Assembly: GCA_018417955.1 (NCBI GenBank)
Contig: JACTVC010000010.1
Coordinates: 1,004,763 to 1,068,762, forward strand
Length of the DNA: 64,000 bases
Direction of reading: 5' to 3'
Origin: Laccaria trichodermophora
Lineage: Eukaryota; Basidiomycota; Agaricomycetes; Agaricales; Hydnangiaceae
The notes beneath the pieces were generated by a model, which was given only the letters and a program-made list of their open reading frames with translations, ran no database searches and was not told where the DNA came from. Positions 1 through 11,396 of this stretch are shown in pieces (positions within the stretch are counted from its first letter, which is position 1; each line of letters starts with the position of its first letter). Made by a program: the position numbers and the translations under genes.

Positions 1-2520
1 GTCCCGCTATTTCAACGTCCAGTCGATCAGGAGACACCACCATATACACAACGTACGCTGCCATAAGCACTTCTTCTGAATTTGCGTCAACAGACGAAGG
101 TGACCGCACAATATGGATGTGGAGTGAAAACATGTCGGCGTCACTAGCAAAGGACAAACGCCAAAAAAAGTCAAAGATCGTGGTATGAAGCCTCTATATT
201 CACCTAGCTTGCTGATTTGAAAACAAGATTTGTAGCTTCCACCAAAGAAATCGATATACAGGCTTTACAGATGCGAAGAGCTTCCGCAACGACTCATCGT
301 TCTGTCAAGATATGGGGAGGTGTCGCTACATAACTCTGAGTCTTTGGACACCATAACGTCGAAGACTCATTCGTCAGCGAAGTCGTCCATTGTACTTCGC
401 TCATTTTTCTTCCCCAGCAGCTCAGCCTCATTCGTACCCACGACCACTGCCGCCGCCCTCGTTGAGATCGTATCTGAAGAAACGCCACCCTCTTCCTTAC
501 GGTTGAAACTCATTACTATCGACGCTCAAGATATAATAGCGCAAGTGGGAGACTACAGCCTCCCCTTCAAACAAAATGTATACCATTTTTCACCTCCTCG
601 ATCCATGCTGATGCAAACCCTCTACAGGAGATCGCAAGCTCGTCATGTAGCGCATCAGGGTGCTTCAGTGTTCTCTGTACGCCATTCCTACCCCCTTTTT
701 TTCTTCTCCAAATCTCACACAGGAGGAAGGCACTGACGGTACCTGGCATTCTTACCAACTTTCGACATCCCCACCCTCCGACGATCAACAACTCCCTCAA
801 CTATCACCACCCTTTCAACTGACTGGACTCTCCTTTATCTCGTCCCCCACATTAAAACAGTCCATCTCACTACTTGCGCTCACGTCCTCTCACGTCCTGC
901 TCTCTGGTGTGTCGCCTACCTCTCCATCCGAGATAATTCTCCTTCTATGGGATCTTCAATATTCCATTCTCCTCACCTCACAAACCTTGCCCATTCCCTC
1001 AGTGTTGGCATCCAACCCTCTTCAACTCCGTCTGGTCCCCGCCTCCACTAGCTCCAGCAAAGAGGCCCAAAACCAAAACCTCCCCCAAGATCAAGCACTT
1101 CTCCTCCTCTCCCCCTCCGGAAAAATCGCAGATAAAACGCAATCTACTTCGACTGTCATCATCGTTCCATACGCAATTCCTCACACATCAACCATCGCAG
1201 CAGCTATGGGGAAAGCAGAATTGAGCAAGCAATGGATACGCAATACGCCCACGACCCAGACACAGCCAGCAGATCTAGCTCGTGCAAAACTCCTTGAAAC
1301 AATGCGTGCAGCTATGGAAGCTGGAAGAGCTCAAGCAGCCGCTGTTGCCTTTTTCGCCTGGGAAAAGTCGGAGAAGGAGGCCGACACAAAAGAGGCAAAT
1401 CATCTTCATCACGTTCTGCTGCCTTTCTGACTGAGTCTCGTAGAACACAACCAATGATGCAACCAAGCCATCTCTGAGCTTCACATTTGTCAAAGATGTA
1501 CTCAACACTGTTCTCTCAACGTCAATAAAAAGTAACAAAGCCCATCATTCACCATCGTCGTATCCATCCGAGGTGTTGAAGTACCTTCTGGAGAGAAGGG
1601 TGGTGTCCAATGGCATGGTAGATGGCGGCAACGGTCTCCTTACCGCCCTGAGAACCAGGAACGACTGGGTGAGTATCTCCGAGTTTTTTTAAAAAAATCC
1701 GCCTCATAACTCATGTTTCTTGAAGGTGTCAATCCGATCAGCTTTCACCACCGTCTTGGACCTCCCCGAATCAGAGATTATTGAGTGTCTACGCGTCGTT
1801 GCCGTTTATCACCGGCAACAACACTCAGCCGACGCCATGGAGGTTGACTCCCATCCTACCACCGCCACCGCCATCCCATCCCTCCCCTCCTTCTTATCCC
1901 TTTGTACGACGTATCCAACATCCCAAGAATACCTTCTCCTCGCTCTCCGTCAACATCTCCGCGAGATCGAAGATATAATGTGCGTTGCTCAAGTTCTCGA
2001 CGGCTGGGTCAGCAAATGGGGAGCACGGAGAGTAGCAGGCGAGGAGAGGCTGCTCCCCTCAAAGAAGGACATACGAAAGAACGAGCATGGGATGTGGGTA
2101 GTTGTTGGAAGGAAGGATGCAGGGAAGACGCAGGACGAGCTGCTGCCTTTGGAGAAGGTACTTTTTCATCAACTTTGCCCATCCAAACGTTGCTTATGCT
2201 ACTACCAGGTTGTTGCTTTCCTACAAACACTCATGGATGCTTCCTTCCTCTCCCTTCTACAACATCCTCCAGCTCACCAGATCTTGAAGCATCTACGGGC
2301 TCAACTAGAGCCAGAAGTGGTGTTCGCTGAAATGGTAGAACAGCTGAGAGGACCTTTGGAGCCGTTCGCAGTAGGACACGAAAAGGCACTGAAGGAAGCT
2401 GCCATACCAGAGAAGGAGAGAAGGAAGGAAAGGGAGAAGGGTGATTGGAGGCAAAGGAGGAATGACAAGGCGATGAGAACAGACATTGGTGTATACCAGC
2501 TAGAAGAGCTAGTTCTGTGA
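1..2520 (+). CDS. NOL11/Utp-type nucleolar protein, 5' truncated by window edge
   Basis: The gene enters from the left edge in frame 3 and ends at the TGA at 2518-2520. Reading through introns such as 183-235, a short one ending just before GTTGTTGCTTTC near 2209, and one before 1727 gives a long protein. Its first half is beta-rich (LLLWDLQYSILLTSQTLPIP). Its second half is helical (VLKYLLERRVVSNGMVDGG, then a charged Lys/Arg/Glu tail). This layout, a propeller-like N-terminus plus a helical C-terminus, resembles NOL11/Utp-type small-subunit processome proteins, which bind U3 snoRNP during pre-18S rRNA processing in the nucleolus. The family call rests on overall pattern, not on a diagnostic motif. 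No ATG of this gene lies in the window. The gene converges on the methyltransferase at 2863. Confidence 0.5.
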
Positions 2521-2862
2521 TGGCTATGTGCAAAGACTAAACTTTGAAACGACACTGCATCTGTAGACAACGTCTAATCCATCTAGCTTGCGCGTTCATT
2601 CGCACTTACTCTTGTCCTTTTTTAATAGCAGCACTGGCTCTCTCTGGAATCTCATGATGAAATGTCAAAACGAGAATCTGTTTATATGGGTATCGTAGAT
2701 CTCGCATCATTATCCAAAGTCCAGGACGAACAAAAGGAGTTACGATCGTAGGGTAAATTTTCCGCAACAGAACATCAAAGCTCAAAGCAAATCGTGAACC
2801 TACTCGATCAACCTAGATGAGGGACACAATTAGCAACGACAACGAGCAGCACGAAGCGATGC

Positions 2863-4732
2863 TTACGAAGGCTCCTTGTCAAGTTTTACATGGATGGAAG
2901 CGTGGCTGGCCACACCAGCGATACGGTGATATGCGTTCAAGTTCTTGTGCAGCGTGAACTGGAACACGGAAGCACCTCCTTGTCTAGAGTCATATGAGCA
3001 TATAACCAAGAACGTCAGCGGGGAGGAGCCACGAACCGGCTGGTGATCGTGCTGTAAGCCAAGAAGAAAACCCAGATCCTGTACCAGCGATCACCATACT
3101 TGGCGATGACATTCTCCTTGTTGCTGACCCAGTTCAAGTACCATCTGTAGATAGTCGCAGAGTAGTGAACACCCAAAACGTCGATGTTCTTGACCTCGAA
3201 GCCTGCACTCTCCAGCTGGTGACAAAGCGTTGATGTTAGGGAAGAACTAGAAGCACACTCATTGGCTGAATACCTTGCCAACAACCCAGCCAAGAGAGCA
3301 AGAAGCATCAGCACCAGGGAAGACATATTTGTTCATGAAAAGTCCCCTGAGTAAAAATTAGAGAAGCTTTTGAAGTATTGACAGATTAGTTACCAGATAA
3401 GATCCTCATACTGCCAACTTGGGCGGATACCTGCAACTTGGAAGACAAAAATACCGTCGTCGTCAAGGAGATCATAGACCTGGCTCAAGAATTGAGAGTA
3501 TCGACGAATGCCGACGTGCTAAAGAGAACATCAGTTGCCCGCAGCGTACCCTGCACAGTCCAACCAACCTCAGCCATTTCCAAACTAACGATCTTGTTGT
3601 ATGTAGTTCCGGCAGGGATCTCACGATAATCGCAGCACAGAATACGGGCACGGTCAGCAGACACCTATTGGGAACGATTAGCACCCACGGAAGAGGTTTA
3701 TTGGAGCGAGCATACACCGTTTTTGGCAATTCGTTCTGTGCCAAACTGGGTCTGATTCTTAGCGAGAGTAACACCGGTAGCGTCGCATCCAAAGTTCTTG
3801 GCGGCGTAGGCAACAAGCGTTCCCCATCCACAGCCAATATCGAGCAGGCTGTAAAAGTCTTAAGATCGAAGAACAAAAAAATGAAAGTAGGCCTACGTGT
3901 CAGTTTCCTTGAGGTTCAGTTTGCTACACACGACGGCAAGCTTATTGTCCTGAAGAGTCTCCAAAGATTCCTCGACGTCAGCATCCAAAACGATGCCAGA
4001 GGTGTAGATCATGCGTGGGCCAAGGAACCAAGAGTAGAAGTCGTCACCACCTATAGCGTAAGAAGAATGAGAATATGGTGGTCAAGAAAAATATACAGCA
4101 ACAACTCACGGTCATAATGGCCTCGAACCTGTTCCTCGTCCTGGCTTTGGGAGTGGACAACAACCTCAGGAATAAGCACGGTAAACACGTATTTGAACAG
4201 CTCCAGCGTGAAGGTCATTTTGGCCCAGTCATGGCGTTGCTCAAGCATGTCCAGGACGTCGCCTAAAATGAAAAAGTCGCGTCAAAAATCAACACGTCAG
4301 CTGAGATACAAAGTAAGCAAACTAACCATTGAAGTCAATTTTGCCCTCGAAATACGCGTCGTGGAAGACCTGCATGGGAATCTTCTCCTTGCCTTTGTAC
4401 AGCTTCTTGAGCTCGAGGTCGTTGATAGTGATGTACTCGTCAATATCCTTGCCAGGCAGCTGAACCTTTTCGTTTTTCCTGCCCCCATAAATGCTCATGA
4501 AGGACCAGTAACCGACAGCCGTGGGTGCACCAAGTAAGAGAAGCAAGAACACGTAGGTCTTGAACCCGCCGTACTTGACAATGGGAGTGAAGGACTTGAC
4601 GACATAGGGGACGACAACTACGAGGATGGCCAAATGGACGTTGCTAAAAGAACCATTGCCCTCTGCGAGACCGACGAGGGGAGCGTTCTTGATAGCGGCG
4701 TACTTTGTGACCCGCACTGCGGAGGAGGACAT
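2863..4732 (-). CDS. MTS1: Sphingolipid C9-methyltransferase
   Basis: This fungal SAM-dependent enzyme adds the C9 methyl group to the sphingoid base of glucosylceramides and acts at ER/Golgi membranes. The start at 4732 gives a short leader, then two hydrophobic membrane segments (around residues 30-75), then the family signature GKDIDEYITINDLELKK and the stretch FHDAYFEGKIDFNG. After an intron comes RHDWAKMTFTLELFKYVFT and VHSQSQDEEQVRGHYDR. The SAM-binding motif LDIGCGWGTL lies near 3830. The C-terminal part AGFEVKNIDVLGVHYSATIY falls near 3190, and the last exon ends in HVKLDKEPS. At least six short introns interrupt the gene. All key regions are present, so it should be functional. It is convergent with the NOL11-like gene. 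The match to Candida and Cryptococcus C9-methyltransferases is from knowledge of the family. Confidence 0.93.
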
Positions 4733-4739
4733 GACAGCT

Positions 4740-5820
4740 GGGATTGGTCGTCACTGGGAAATAAGCCCACAATTTTATGGTCGCTTTGCGGATGTTTGTT
4801 TCCAAGGCTTCAGGGTCCTTGACGCGACCTGAAGCTCTGTATCTGGGGGTGGGCAATCCCGCTGTCGCATTTGAGAGCGTGACGTAACACACTGTGACTG
4901 ATTTCCCCCAAAACAGTGACCCAATGTCACACGTGCATCACACATGGCCTCAAACCCAGGCTGCTCACCATAAACAAAGTTCTGAGCAGTGCTACGAAAG
5001 AAAATACACATGAATGTAATTCTATATCATTTGGAAGTACATTTCTAAATTTAAGTGAGTCAGAATCAGCATTTTAAGAGAAGATAACATGTAAATGCCA
5101 TATATTCCTCAATTTCATGGCCACCCTCATTCCTAGTGTGTGGTGCATGTCTACCTGGAACAAAAATTGTCAGAACATCTTGAGATACTATAAAATGAAT
5201 TTAAGAACCGCTTTTATGGTTTCTTAATATAGATATAAGCTGCTTTGGTACCTCTTGTTGTTGCTGCTTAGCAAAGAATAGACTATGCAAGAGCAACCAC
5301 CCACCCCCAGGTTATGCTTCAACAGCAAAAGATGATGAGAAAAAAGATTCAAACAAAATGTTCTTGATAGATTTTTTATATCTGTCCTGGAAGTGTGAGA
5401 TTTCGCATTTTTTGGATGAGTTTGATGCAGAGGGAACATGATTTTAAAATTCTGGCCTGAACATTTTGTGCCTATAATCACATATATCAACTGTCAATAA
5501 TGAAAGTTTACTCAGAAATGAGTTGTTGAAGGGGGAATCAAGGTACCAGAATGGGGGGCCTCTTCAGCACCATTTGGCAGGGAGTTTTCTCATTCCACAA
5601 CTATAAGTAAGTAATAATACAAGGCTACTTGAAGGATGTATAGATTTCCTATCTAAATCACGTTCCTGCATGTCGGGCAATGGAATAGAGGTGGATTGCA
5701 GTGGTGGCGGGACTGGGTCAGTGTTTCGCGATGGTGTCACGTGACATGTGTGATGTGACAGGAGTGTCACTTATCAGGAATTGCCCACCCCCAACTGTAT
5801 CTCGTTGGCAGACTGGCCAT
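4740..5820. other. AT-rich intergenic stretch, no gene seen
   Basis: Upstream of the methyltransferase, base composition turns AT-rich and no exon-like reading frame can be followed. A related word occurs near 4855 (ggtgggcaatcccgctgtcg) and, inverted, near 5778 (ggaattgcccacccccaact). It may mark edges of an old insertion, but no clean terminal repeats could be defined. The first 150 bp presumably hold the methyltransferase promoter. Confidence 0.5.
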
Positions 5821-5830
5821 GTTTGTAGCT

Positions 5831-5936
5831 GCTATTATGTAATAGCAGGTGGCTATGTGCTTATGTTATAGCAGGTGGCTATGCATGTGCTTATGTTATA
5901 GCAGGTGGCTATGTTTCTGCTTATGTGATAGCAACT
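5831..5936. repeat. Tandem repeat, about 4 copies of a 26-30 bp unit
   Basis: Four successive units centred on the words ttatgttatagcaggtggct and atagcaggtggctatg lie head to tail. Units differ by insertion of a CATG step and by single substitutions, and the last unit lacks the ggtggctat part. This is seen directly. Confidence 0.85.
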
Positions 5937-5949
5937 CCCTTTGAAAACC

Positions 5950-7740
5950 ACAAGCTTTAGACCCGCACCTACGGCGCGGCACTCGCTAACGCTCGGCCGT
6001 GCCTCTGGTGCTGGTCACAGCTTGCCAGGGGCACGCCCCCTGGACCCCCTGGTACACATGTTTAATCCCAGTTTTGGTACACATTTTTTATCCCAGTTCA
6101 TGTTTAAGCCCACTTCTGGTACACATATTTAATCCCACTTTTGGTACAAATAGTTAGACTTACAGTGCTTTGCAAAAAGGTTGACACTAATGTGAGTTGT
6201 GGGAAAAAGAAAAGAACATCTGATCTCAGATTAGGGTCAGTGTGTTTTCTTGCCCTACAACATGTTCCAAAACCTATTCCAATCGATGCCTCCTGAAAAT
6301 GTGTTCTGAAAAGCCCTTGTACGATAGAATAATATGTAAAAATGCTTCCCCAGCCACCAAACCACCCTCACCCATTTTTGATGCCCTGGATCACATGGGT
6401 TAGACTCAACGAAGCCAACATCTACTTGTTGCATGTAAGTCCCAAAGAAAAAAATGAGAAAAAAAACGAAAAATGTGGGATCAATGTCTCATCTTTAAAT
6501 CCCTTGATATCTTGTGGAATGGCATCTCAGGAGGAGCTGGGAGGAGGCAAAATGGTACTAACTCTAACCTGAGGTCAGGTGTTCTTTTCTTTCCCACAAC
6601 TCACATTAGTGTCAACCTTTTTGCAAAGTGCTGTAAACCTGGACTTATACTACAGCACTCGCTTTGCTCAGTCATGCCTTGCCAGAGGCAAGCTGTCCCC
6701 CCAGCACACATGTTTGTTTCCAGTTCTGGTACACATCTCTAATCCCTGTTTTGATACTTACACTTTATTTCACTTCATTTGAATTTTCATTCAAAGATAC
6801 ACTTTAACCTGCAGTGGCACTGATTTGCACTTGGCCAGCTTGCCAGAGGCAAGCCCTTGGAATATCTGATACAAATTTAACAGTTGTGGTGTACATGTTG
6901 CTCAAAGTTACACTTTCTGCACCTATGGTGTGGACCCCCAGTACACATGTTTAATTCCAGTTTTGGTACACATCTTTATCCCAGTTCCAGTGCACATGTT
7001 TAATCACACTTCTGGTACACATATTCAACCCCCATTTTCTCTATCTCAGATCTAGTGTATATCTTTCATCTGAATCATCAATGTTCAATGTTAGGCTTAG
7101 ATGTGGACACAGCACTCACTTCGCTTGGCCATGCCTGCCAGAGGCAAGCTGTCACCCAGTACATATGTTTATTCCAGTTCCAGTGCACATTTTCGATCTA
7201 TGTTTTTTTTCTTTTTGGTGGAGCTATGTAGCATACAACAGTTAACAGTGTTATCCTTGTATGCAAGCATTAAGGACAGGGGATTGCACCCTGTTGGAAG
7301 AATGCTGACTCACCCTGAGGAAATGTGGTTAGGCATGCTCACACTGGAGCAGTGTGGGACTCAGAGCAGCTGCATTGCATAAAGGTAGCAGTTCCAGCCC
7401 AGAGGCCACCCTGCTCTCATACCCACTAAAACCCCAGCTTCTGGTACTTACATCTTATTAAATTTGAAAAATTTAAATTATGCTCTGACCTGCACCTATG
7501 ATTTGGCACTCACTGCACTTGGCCAGCTTGCCAAAGGGAAGACCCTTGGACTATCTCATAAAAATCTGATAGCTGTGGTGTACATGTTTCTCAAAGTTAT
7601 ACTAATCCCTGTTTTGGTACTTATACTTTATTTAAATTTTTTAAAATACACTTTAACCTGCAGCAACACTGGCTGCACTTGGCCAGCTTGTCAGGGCAAG
7701 CTCCCTGGACCTCCCAGTGCATATTTTCAATCCCAGTTCT
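5950..7740. repeat. Dispersed degenerate repeat family, one CpG-rich and several decayed copies
   Basis: A composite unit recurs with spacing of a few hundred bases. One part resembles cacctacggcgcggcactcg followed by ggccgtgcc and a gcttgccaggggcacg word. The other is a run of phrases of the type ggtacacatgtttaatccca. The copy at about 5957-6050 is CpG-rich. Copies near 6650-6720, 6810-6880, 6915-6990, 7105-7180, 7490-7560 and 7660-7740 carry the same order of words with CG changed mainly to TG or CA (for example gcacctatgatttggcactc). A MITE has inserted among them. No protein is encoded. Confidence 0.75.
6161..6635. mobile_element. Non-autonomous Tc1/mariner-type MITE
   Basis: The two ends form near-perfect inverted repeats of about 75 bp (6161-6235 and 6561-6635). 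They begin TACAGTGCTTTGCAAAAAGG and end CCTTTTTGCAAAGTGCTGTA, with differences at a handful of positions. A TA dinucleotide borders each end, as expected for the target duplication of Tc1/mariner elements, whose termini commonly start CAGTG. The interior (about 325 bp) has no transposase reading frame. Family assignment rests on TA plus CAGTG only. The arms are well preserved compared with the decayed repeats around them, so the insertion is probably younger. Confidence 0.88.
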
Positions 7741-9281
7741 GACACACATTTTATCTTAATCACCAAAGTTAAACTGCCCTCATTCAAATTTTTATTCTAA
7801 TCCAAATCATCAAAGTTACATTTAGATCCACACCCATATAGTCCTACATTTTGTACTGTAACTGCAGTCAGCAGTACAAAGCTGGCCATAATTTTTGATT
7901 TTCAACCCTTGGCTATGGCTTACACAGTACCATACCATGCACCATAAATTACAGTTCAGTAGGCCACTGATGAAAGTCTGTTGAGCAACTAAAATCCACC
8001 TGAAATTTAATCAGCATAGATCTCAAAGTAGGAGAAATATACACTACCAATGAAATGGGGGGTAAAAAATAGTACAGAAAAAGCAAAATTGAGGCTGCTC
8101 AGAGAGGTGTGACCACAAAAACACTCACAAAAGATTAATGCAGTACTATACAATATTTTACTATAACAGAATGTGGTTGGGAGCTACCAACACAAAGTTC
8201 TGTGGTTGTGATCACACCGTGTGACATTCCCGGGAAACGCCGCTGACGCGGCTCAGTAAAAGACAAAGAGGCTGCTTACATGATCTATTATGTAATAACT
8301 GTCAACCGTCCTCTCTTTATATATTAGATACTTCTGCCCTCTCTGCAGCCTTCCACAACATTTTTTACACCACATTAAGTCGAAAACACATTGAGATTAT
8401 TACACAAATATTAGTTACTACCAAATTTCTATCCATTTTACTGTTTAAACTGATAAATCAGTTGAAATCAAAATTCTGAATTGCTGAAATTTGGACATAC
8501 TACTCTCCTTTCAATATAGCTGGTGGTTTCTTCTATTTTTTCTTGCTTGATGGCTGTATAACTATCTGGTAGATGGGGGCTTTGATTAATCTGATAATTT
8601 ACAAAGCTTACACATGAGTGAGCAGCCAGCATTTAATTAAGATCCTGACTGGAAAAAATTGCATGGAATGGTAATCATGCAAAGGGAAATGAAAATGATA
8701 TTTTTGCAGTTCTGACTTACAAAAATTTATAGCTCTCATGTCCTACTTTCACACAATGAAAACTATCATAAATTATCACATCACAATCTCATAGACAAAA
8801 CCAGAATGTGTTGTAGGTGCAAAGATAAAAAAATCCTGCTCAATCAAAAATAGACTAAAATCAAAGTGAAAGTGCCTCACATACATGTACACCCCCAACA
8901 GGCAACATATTGATTCCTCTAAGCCAAGTTCTTGAAAACATTGCTGCTAGCCCATCATAAATTACTGCTTTGTTAACCATTAGAGGGTCTGCACAAGATG
9001 TCCTGGCAATATTGGCACCCCAATTACCTCCAAAGAAAGTCACAGCAGAAAGAAAATGCTGGAAATGCTGTATCTCAAGGGCAGTAGGGCAAAGAGATGC
9101 TGCAAAAAGCCATATGATGACTGCAACAGAGTAGATTGTAATACAAGAGATAGCTGGCAACCTACAAGGCCCTGCCAGAACAAAACTGATGGCCCATGTG
9201 CAGGTCAAGATGGAAGGATGGGTCTGTAGCTTGCAGCTCATGTATGAAAGATAAGATAAGATAAGGGATATTCTCTTTTTT
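7196..9281. other. CpG-depleted AT-rich desert
   Basis: Reading every base, no CG dinucleotide occurs from 7196 to 8217, nor from 8383 to 9281. A few occur between, in a short island near 8228-8255. TG and CA are abundant. The pattern suggests long-term deamination of methylated cytosines in silenced repeats. It stops abruptly at a (TTTTA)n tract just before LSM6. No gene is supported apart from one doubtful reading frame at 8861-9241. Confidence 0.85.
8861..9241 (-). CDS. Doubtful 126-residue reading frame in CpG-free DNA
   Basis: An uninterrupted frame with an ATG at 9241 encodes a hydrophobic, cysteine-rich peptide with two possible membrane stretches (ISCITIYSVAVIIWLFAASL and nearby). 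I do not recognise it. It lies wholly inside CpG-free repeat-type DNA, has no visible introns or promoter, and may be chance or the remnant of a transposon gene worn down by C-to-T change. Confidence 0.15.
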   Translation of the reverse strand: MSCKLQTHPSILTCTWAISFVLAGPCRLPAISCITIYSVAVIIWLFAASLCPTALEIQHFQHFLSAVTFFGGNWGANIARTSCADPLMVNKAVIYDGLAAMFSRTWLRGINMLPVGGVHVCEALSL

Positions 9282-9284
9282 TCG

Positions 9285-9321
9285 CTTTTTTCCTCTTTTT
9301 ATTTTATTTTATTTTATTTTA
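9285..9321. repeat. T-rich tract with (TTTTA)n microsatellite
   Basis: A pyrimidine-rich run is followed by about five TTTTA units. An AGATA/AAGAT run lies just before it at 9247-9268. It marks the sharp border between the CpG-free desert and the LSM6 promoter. Confidence 0.7.
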
Positions 9322-9409
9322 TCTCATAGCAGCTACAAACATCGCCACCCTGCCATCTCGTTTTCTTCCTTCACCATCACGTAGAGCATTCTGCTCGCCG
9401 CTAGTGATT

Positions 9410-9820
9410 ATGGACAACTCCCCTCCGCCGCCGTCAAACGAGTCTCCTCCGCCGCAGCCGCCTCCTCCTCAAGCGACGCACACAGGATCGCCAACGGATT
9501 TTCTCAAGGGTGTTGTCGGCAAGAGGGTGATCGTCCGACTCACATCGGGGGTTGATTACCGAGGTGGGCATCTTGGACTCTCCTTCGGCAGCCAAGGTTC
9601 TGATTGATCTTCTTAGGACTCCTATCGTGCTTGGATGGGTACATGAACATTGCTTTGGAACAGACTGAGGAGCACGTCAACGGGGTAGTCACGAATCGGT
9701 ATGGAGACGCTTTTATTAGAGGAAATAATGGTGAATTTATTCTACTGACCTTCCAGTGCCGTGTGATTTGACGTCTTTTACCTTCTAGTACTTTACATAT
9801 CGGCTGCCGAACCTATATAG
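9410..9820 (+). CDS. LSM6: U6 snRNA-associated Sm-like protein LSm6
   Basis: LSm6 is one subunit of the LSm1-7 (mRNA decay) and LSm2-8 (U6 snRNA) rings. Three exons are seen: 9410-9563, 9617-9730 and 9789-9820. Spliced together they give the Sm1 part TDFLKGVVGKRVIVRLTSG, then VDYRG, then LSCLDGYMNIALEQTEEHV, and the Sm2 part NRYGDAFIRGNNVLYIS, all characteristic of LSm6. The protein is about 99 residues, longer than the usual 75-80 because of a proline-rich N-terminal extension (MDNSPPPPSNESPPPQPPPP). The start at 9410 is the first ATG after the TTTTA tract. A decayed copy of part of exon 1 lies at 12114-12218 on the other strand. Confidence 0.93.
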
Positions 9821-10059
9821 CCCATTTCATTGCGAGTAAGGTCTTTTTACGTGTTGAAGATCGGTGTATCACTGTCCCATTTAATCCGTCCTTCACGTTG
9901 GCCGATTTGGAACGGCACCCAAAGCAGAATAAGCCAACTGACCTGTGGCAGGTATCATTCCGCAACCATATCCCTATCCTACAGGTCTGTATGAGAGGGG
10001 AATCAAGAGAAGACAAGGAAAACCACAGATTGAGACACCCATCCATCGAGTTCTATTAT

Positions 10060-10245
10060 CGGGCCAGCGAATATATATCGCAGCATATTATTGCAACAAG
10101 AAATTTTTTTCAAAGATCAAAAACAATTACTCTCCTCGGTTACCAGAAGGTTGCAACAAAAAGGAGCTAATCTTTCCCGCTCCAGGTCATCAACCACTGC
10201 ATTCCTCAAAGCACTCCCTTCCATTGAACAATACCGAGCGAAATT
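10060..10245 (-). pseudogene. Degenerate copy of the 3' end of the gene at 12377-13652
   Basis: About 170 bp match 12320-12495 in the same orientation. They share blocks such as caaaaacaattactctcctc, cgctccaggtcatcaaccac and gcactcccttccatt (gcgctcccttccatt in the second copy), with many substitutions and small gaps between them. The intact gene is read on the minus strand, so this is a minus-strand 3' fragment. It sits just downstream of LSM6. The frame is not maintained. I see it as one half of a local duplication. Confidence 0.7.
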
Positions 10246-10249
10246 GATT

Positions 10250-11396
10250 TCTCCCGACGACCATGTCTTCATGGTCCATGATTAAGCCAGTCAGTGCTTC
10301 GCCCACTCCTTACATTGCCCAGGTTGCGGTGATGACGATGCCAAAACTATCCAGTGTTAAATTGCTCTGGTGTTGATTACATTTCGTTGAGATCAAACAA
10401 CACGAGTGTGTTCTTCACTAGTACTCGATCGGTGAACGGCGGGGACCCACTAGACGCCTGAATCCAAAAACAAGTAACGATCATCTTTTTGTTTCGCGAA
10501 GATAGTGGGTAAGCCGGCAATAAGTCGCCTCACAAGACAGTATGTCAAGTAGACCGTCTTTCCTACAAAAGAATTAACACATTACGGGATGGAATGAGAG
10601 ATAGATGGACCAACCAACACCAGATTGCCCTTCAAGGACGACATGGTTGGAACTTGTTTCCAGAATATTGTCGAGATTGCTGTATTCGTTTCGGGCAAAC
10701 ACGACAGGAGCCAAAAGAAATTTACATCCGTTGTCGTCCAGTTCAAAAGAGATGTAAGATCAATGACCTGAGCCTCCTCACGTAGATCCAGGTCACAATC
10801 CTGGTCCTGTCCAGGTGCAACAAGTGGATCTGAAACATGCTCTTTTACAACACGAGAGATCTTGCTCCAGGCTTGTTCCTGCTTCCAGAGGGTGACGTAA
10901 AGATACATGATTTTATTAGTACGCCTTCCCTCTCTTGCACAGAGAGGTCGAGGCTTTCTAGATCCATGGCCGGAGACAAAAGGTTTTATATGGTTTGAAC
11001 CGGACGGTCTGAGTGTTGGGCCTAAACCAACACCCACAATTAATTATGAGGAGACTGAAAAGTTGCCAGGTATATCTTGATTGATCCAAGTTCGCTTTAG
11101 CAGCAGAGGTGGCTTTTCTTCATCTATTTGGTGACAAGAACCCAAAACCGGACCAGTACCAGCGTGGATATCAGTAGATGTATAGGCCGCGGCTTATGCA
11201 ACACACGCACCAGATGGTAGCTTTGCAATAAAGTGAAGCATACCATCAGCCACTCCGTTTGAAAAAGACGTTACTTAACCTTTCAGACGACTCCTCAACT
11301 TCGACGGCTAAAGTGTCAATATCTCCTTTATTTTTGATGCGTCCCGACAGATGGTTTTCAGGAGTGATAGGGATTGACTCGTTTAACTAGCATGGT
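10250..11396. other. Region without a supported gene
   Basis: A 151-residue minus-strand frame (10582-11037) and a short acidic exon-like piece near 11283-11343 (minus, encoding IKNKGDIDTLAVEVEESSER) are visible. They could not be joined into a convincing gene. The stretch may hold a decayed gene connected with the frame at 11397-11987. Confidence 0.4.

Noticed and set aside
7220..7300. tRNA- or SINE-like stretch with a word near the B-box consensus (ggattgcaccc)
   Set aside because: No cloverleaf could be drawn and the A box is poor. It lies in CpG-depleted repeat DNA.
10582..11037. 151-residue minus-strand frame
   Set aside because: No family resemblance. It could not be joined with neighbouring exon-like pieces.
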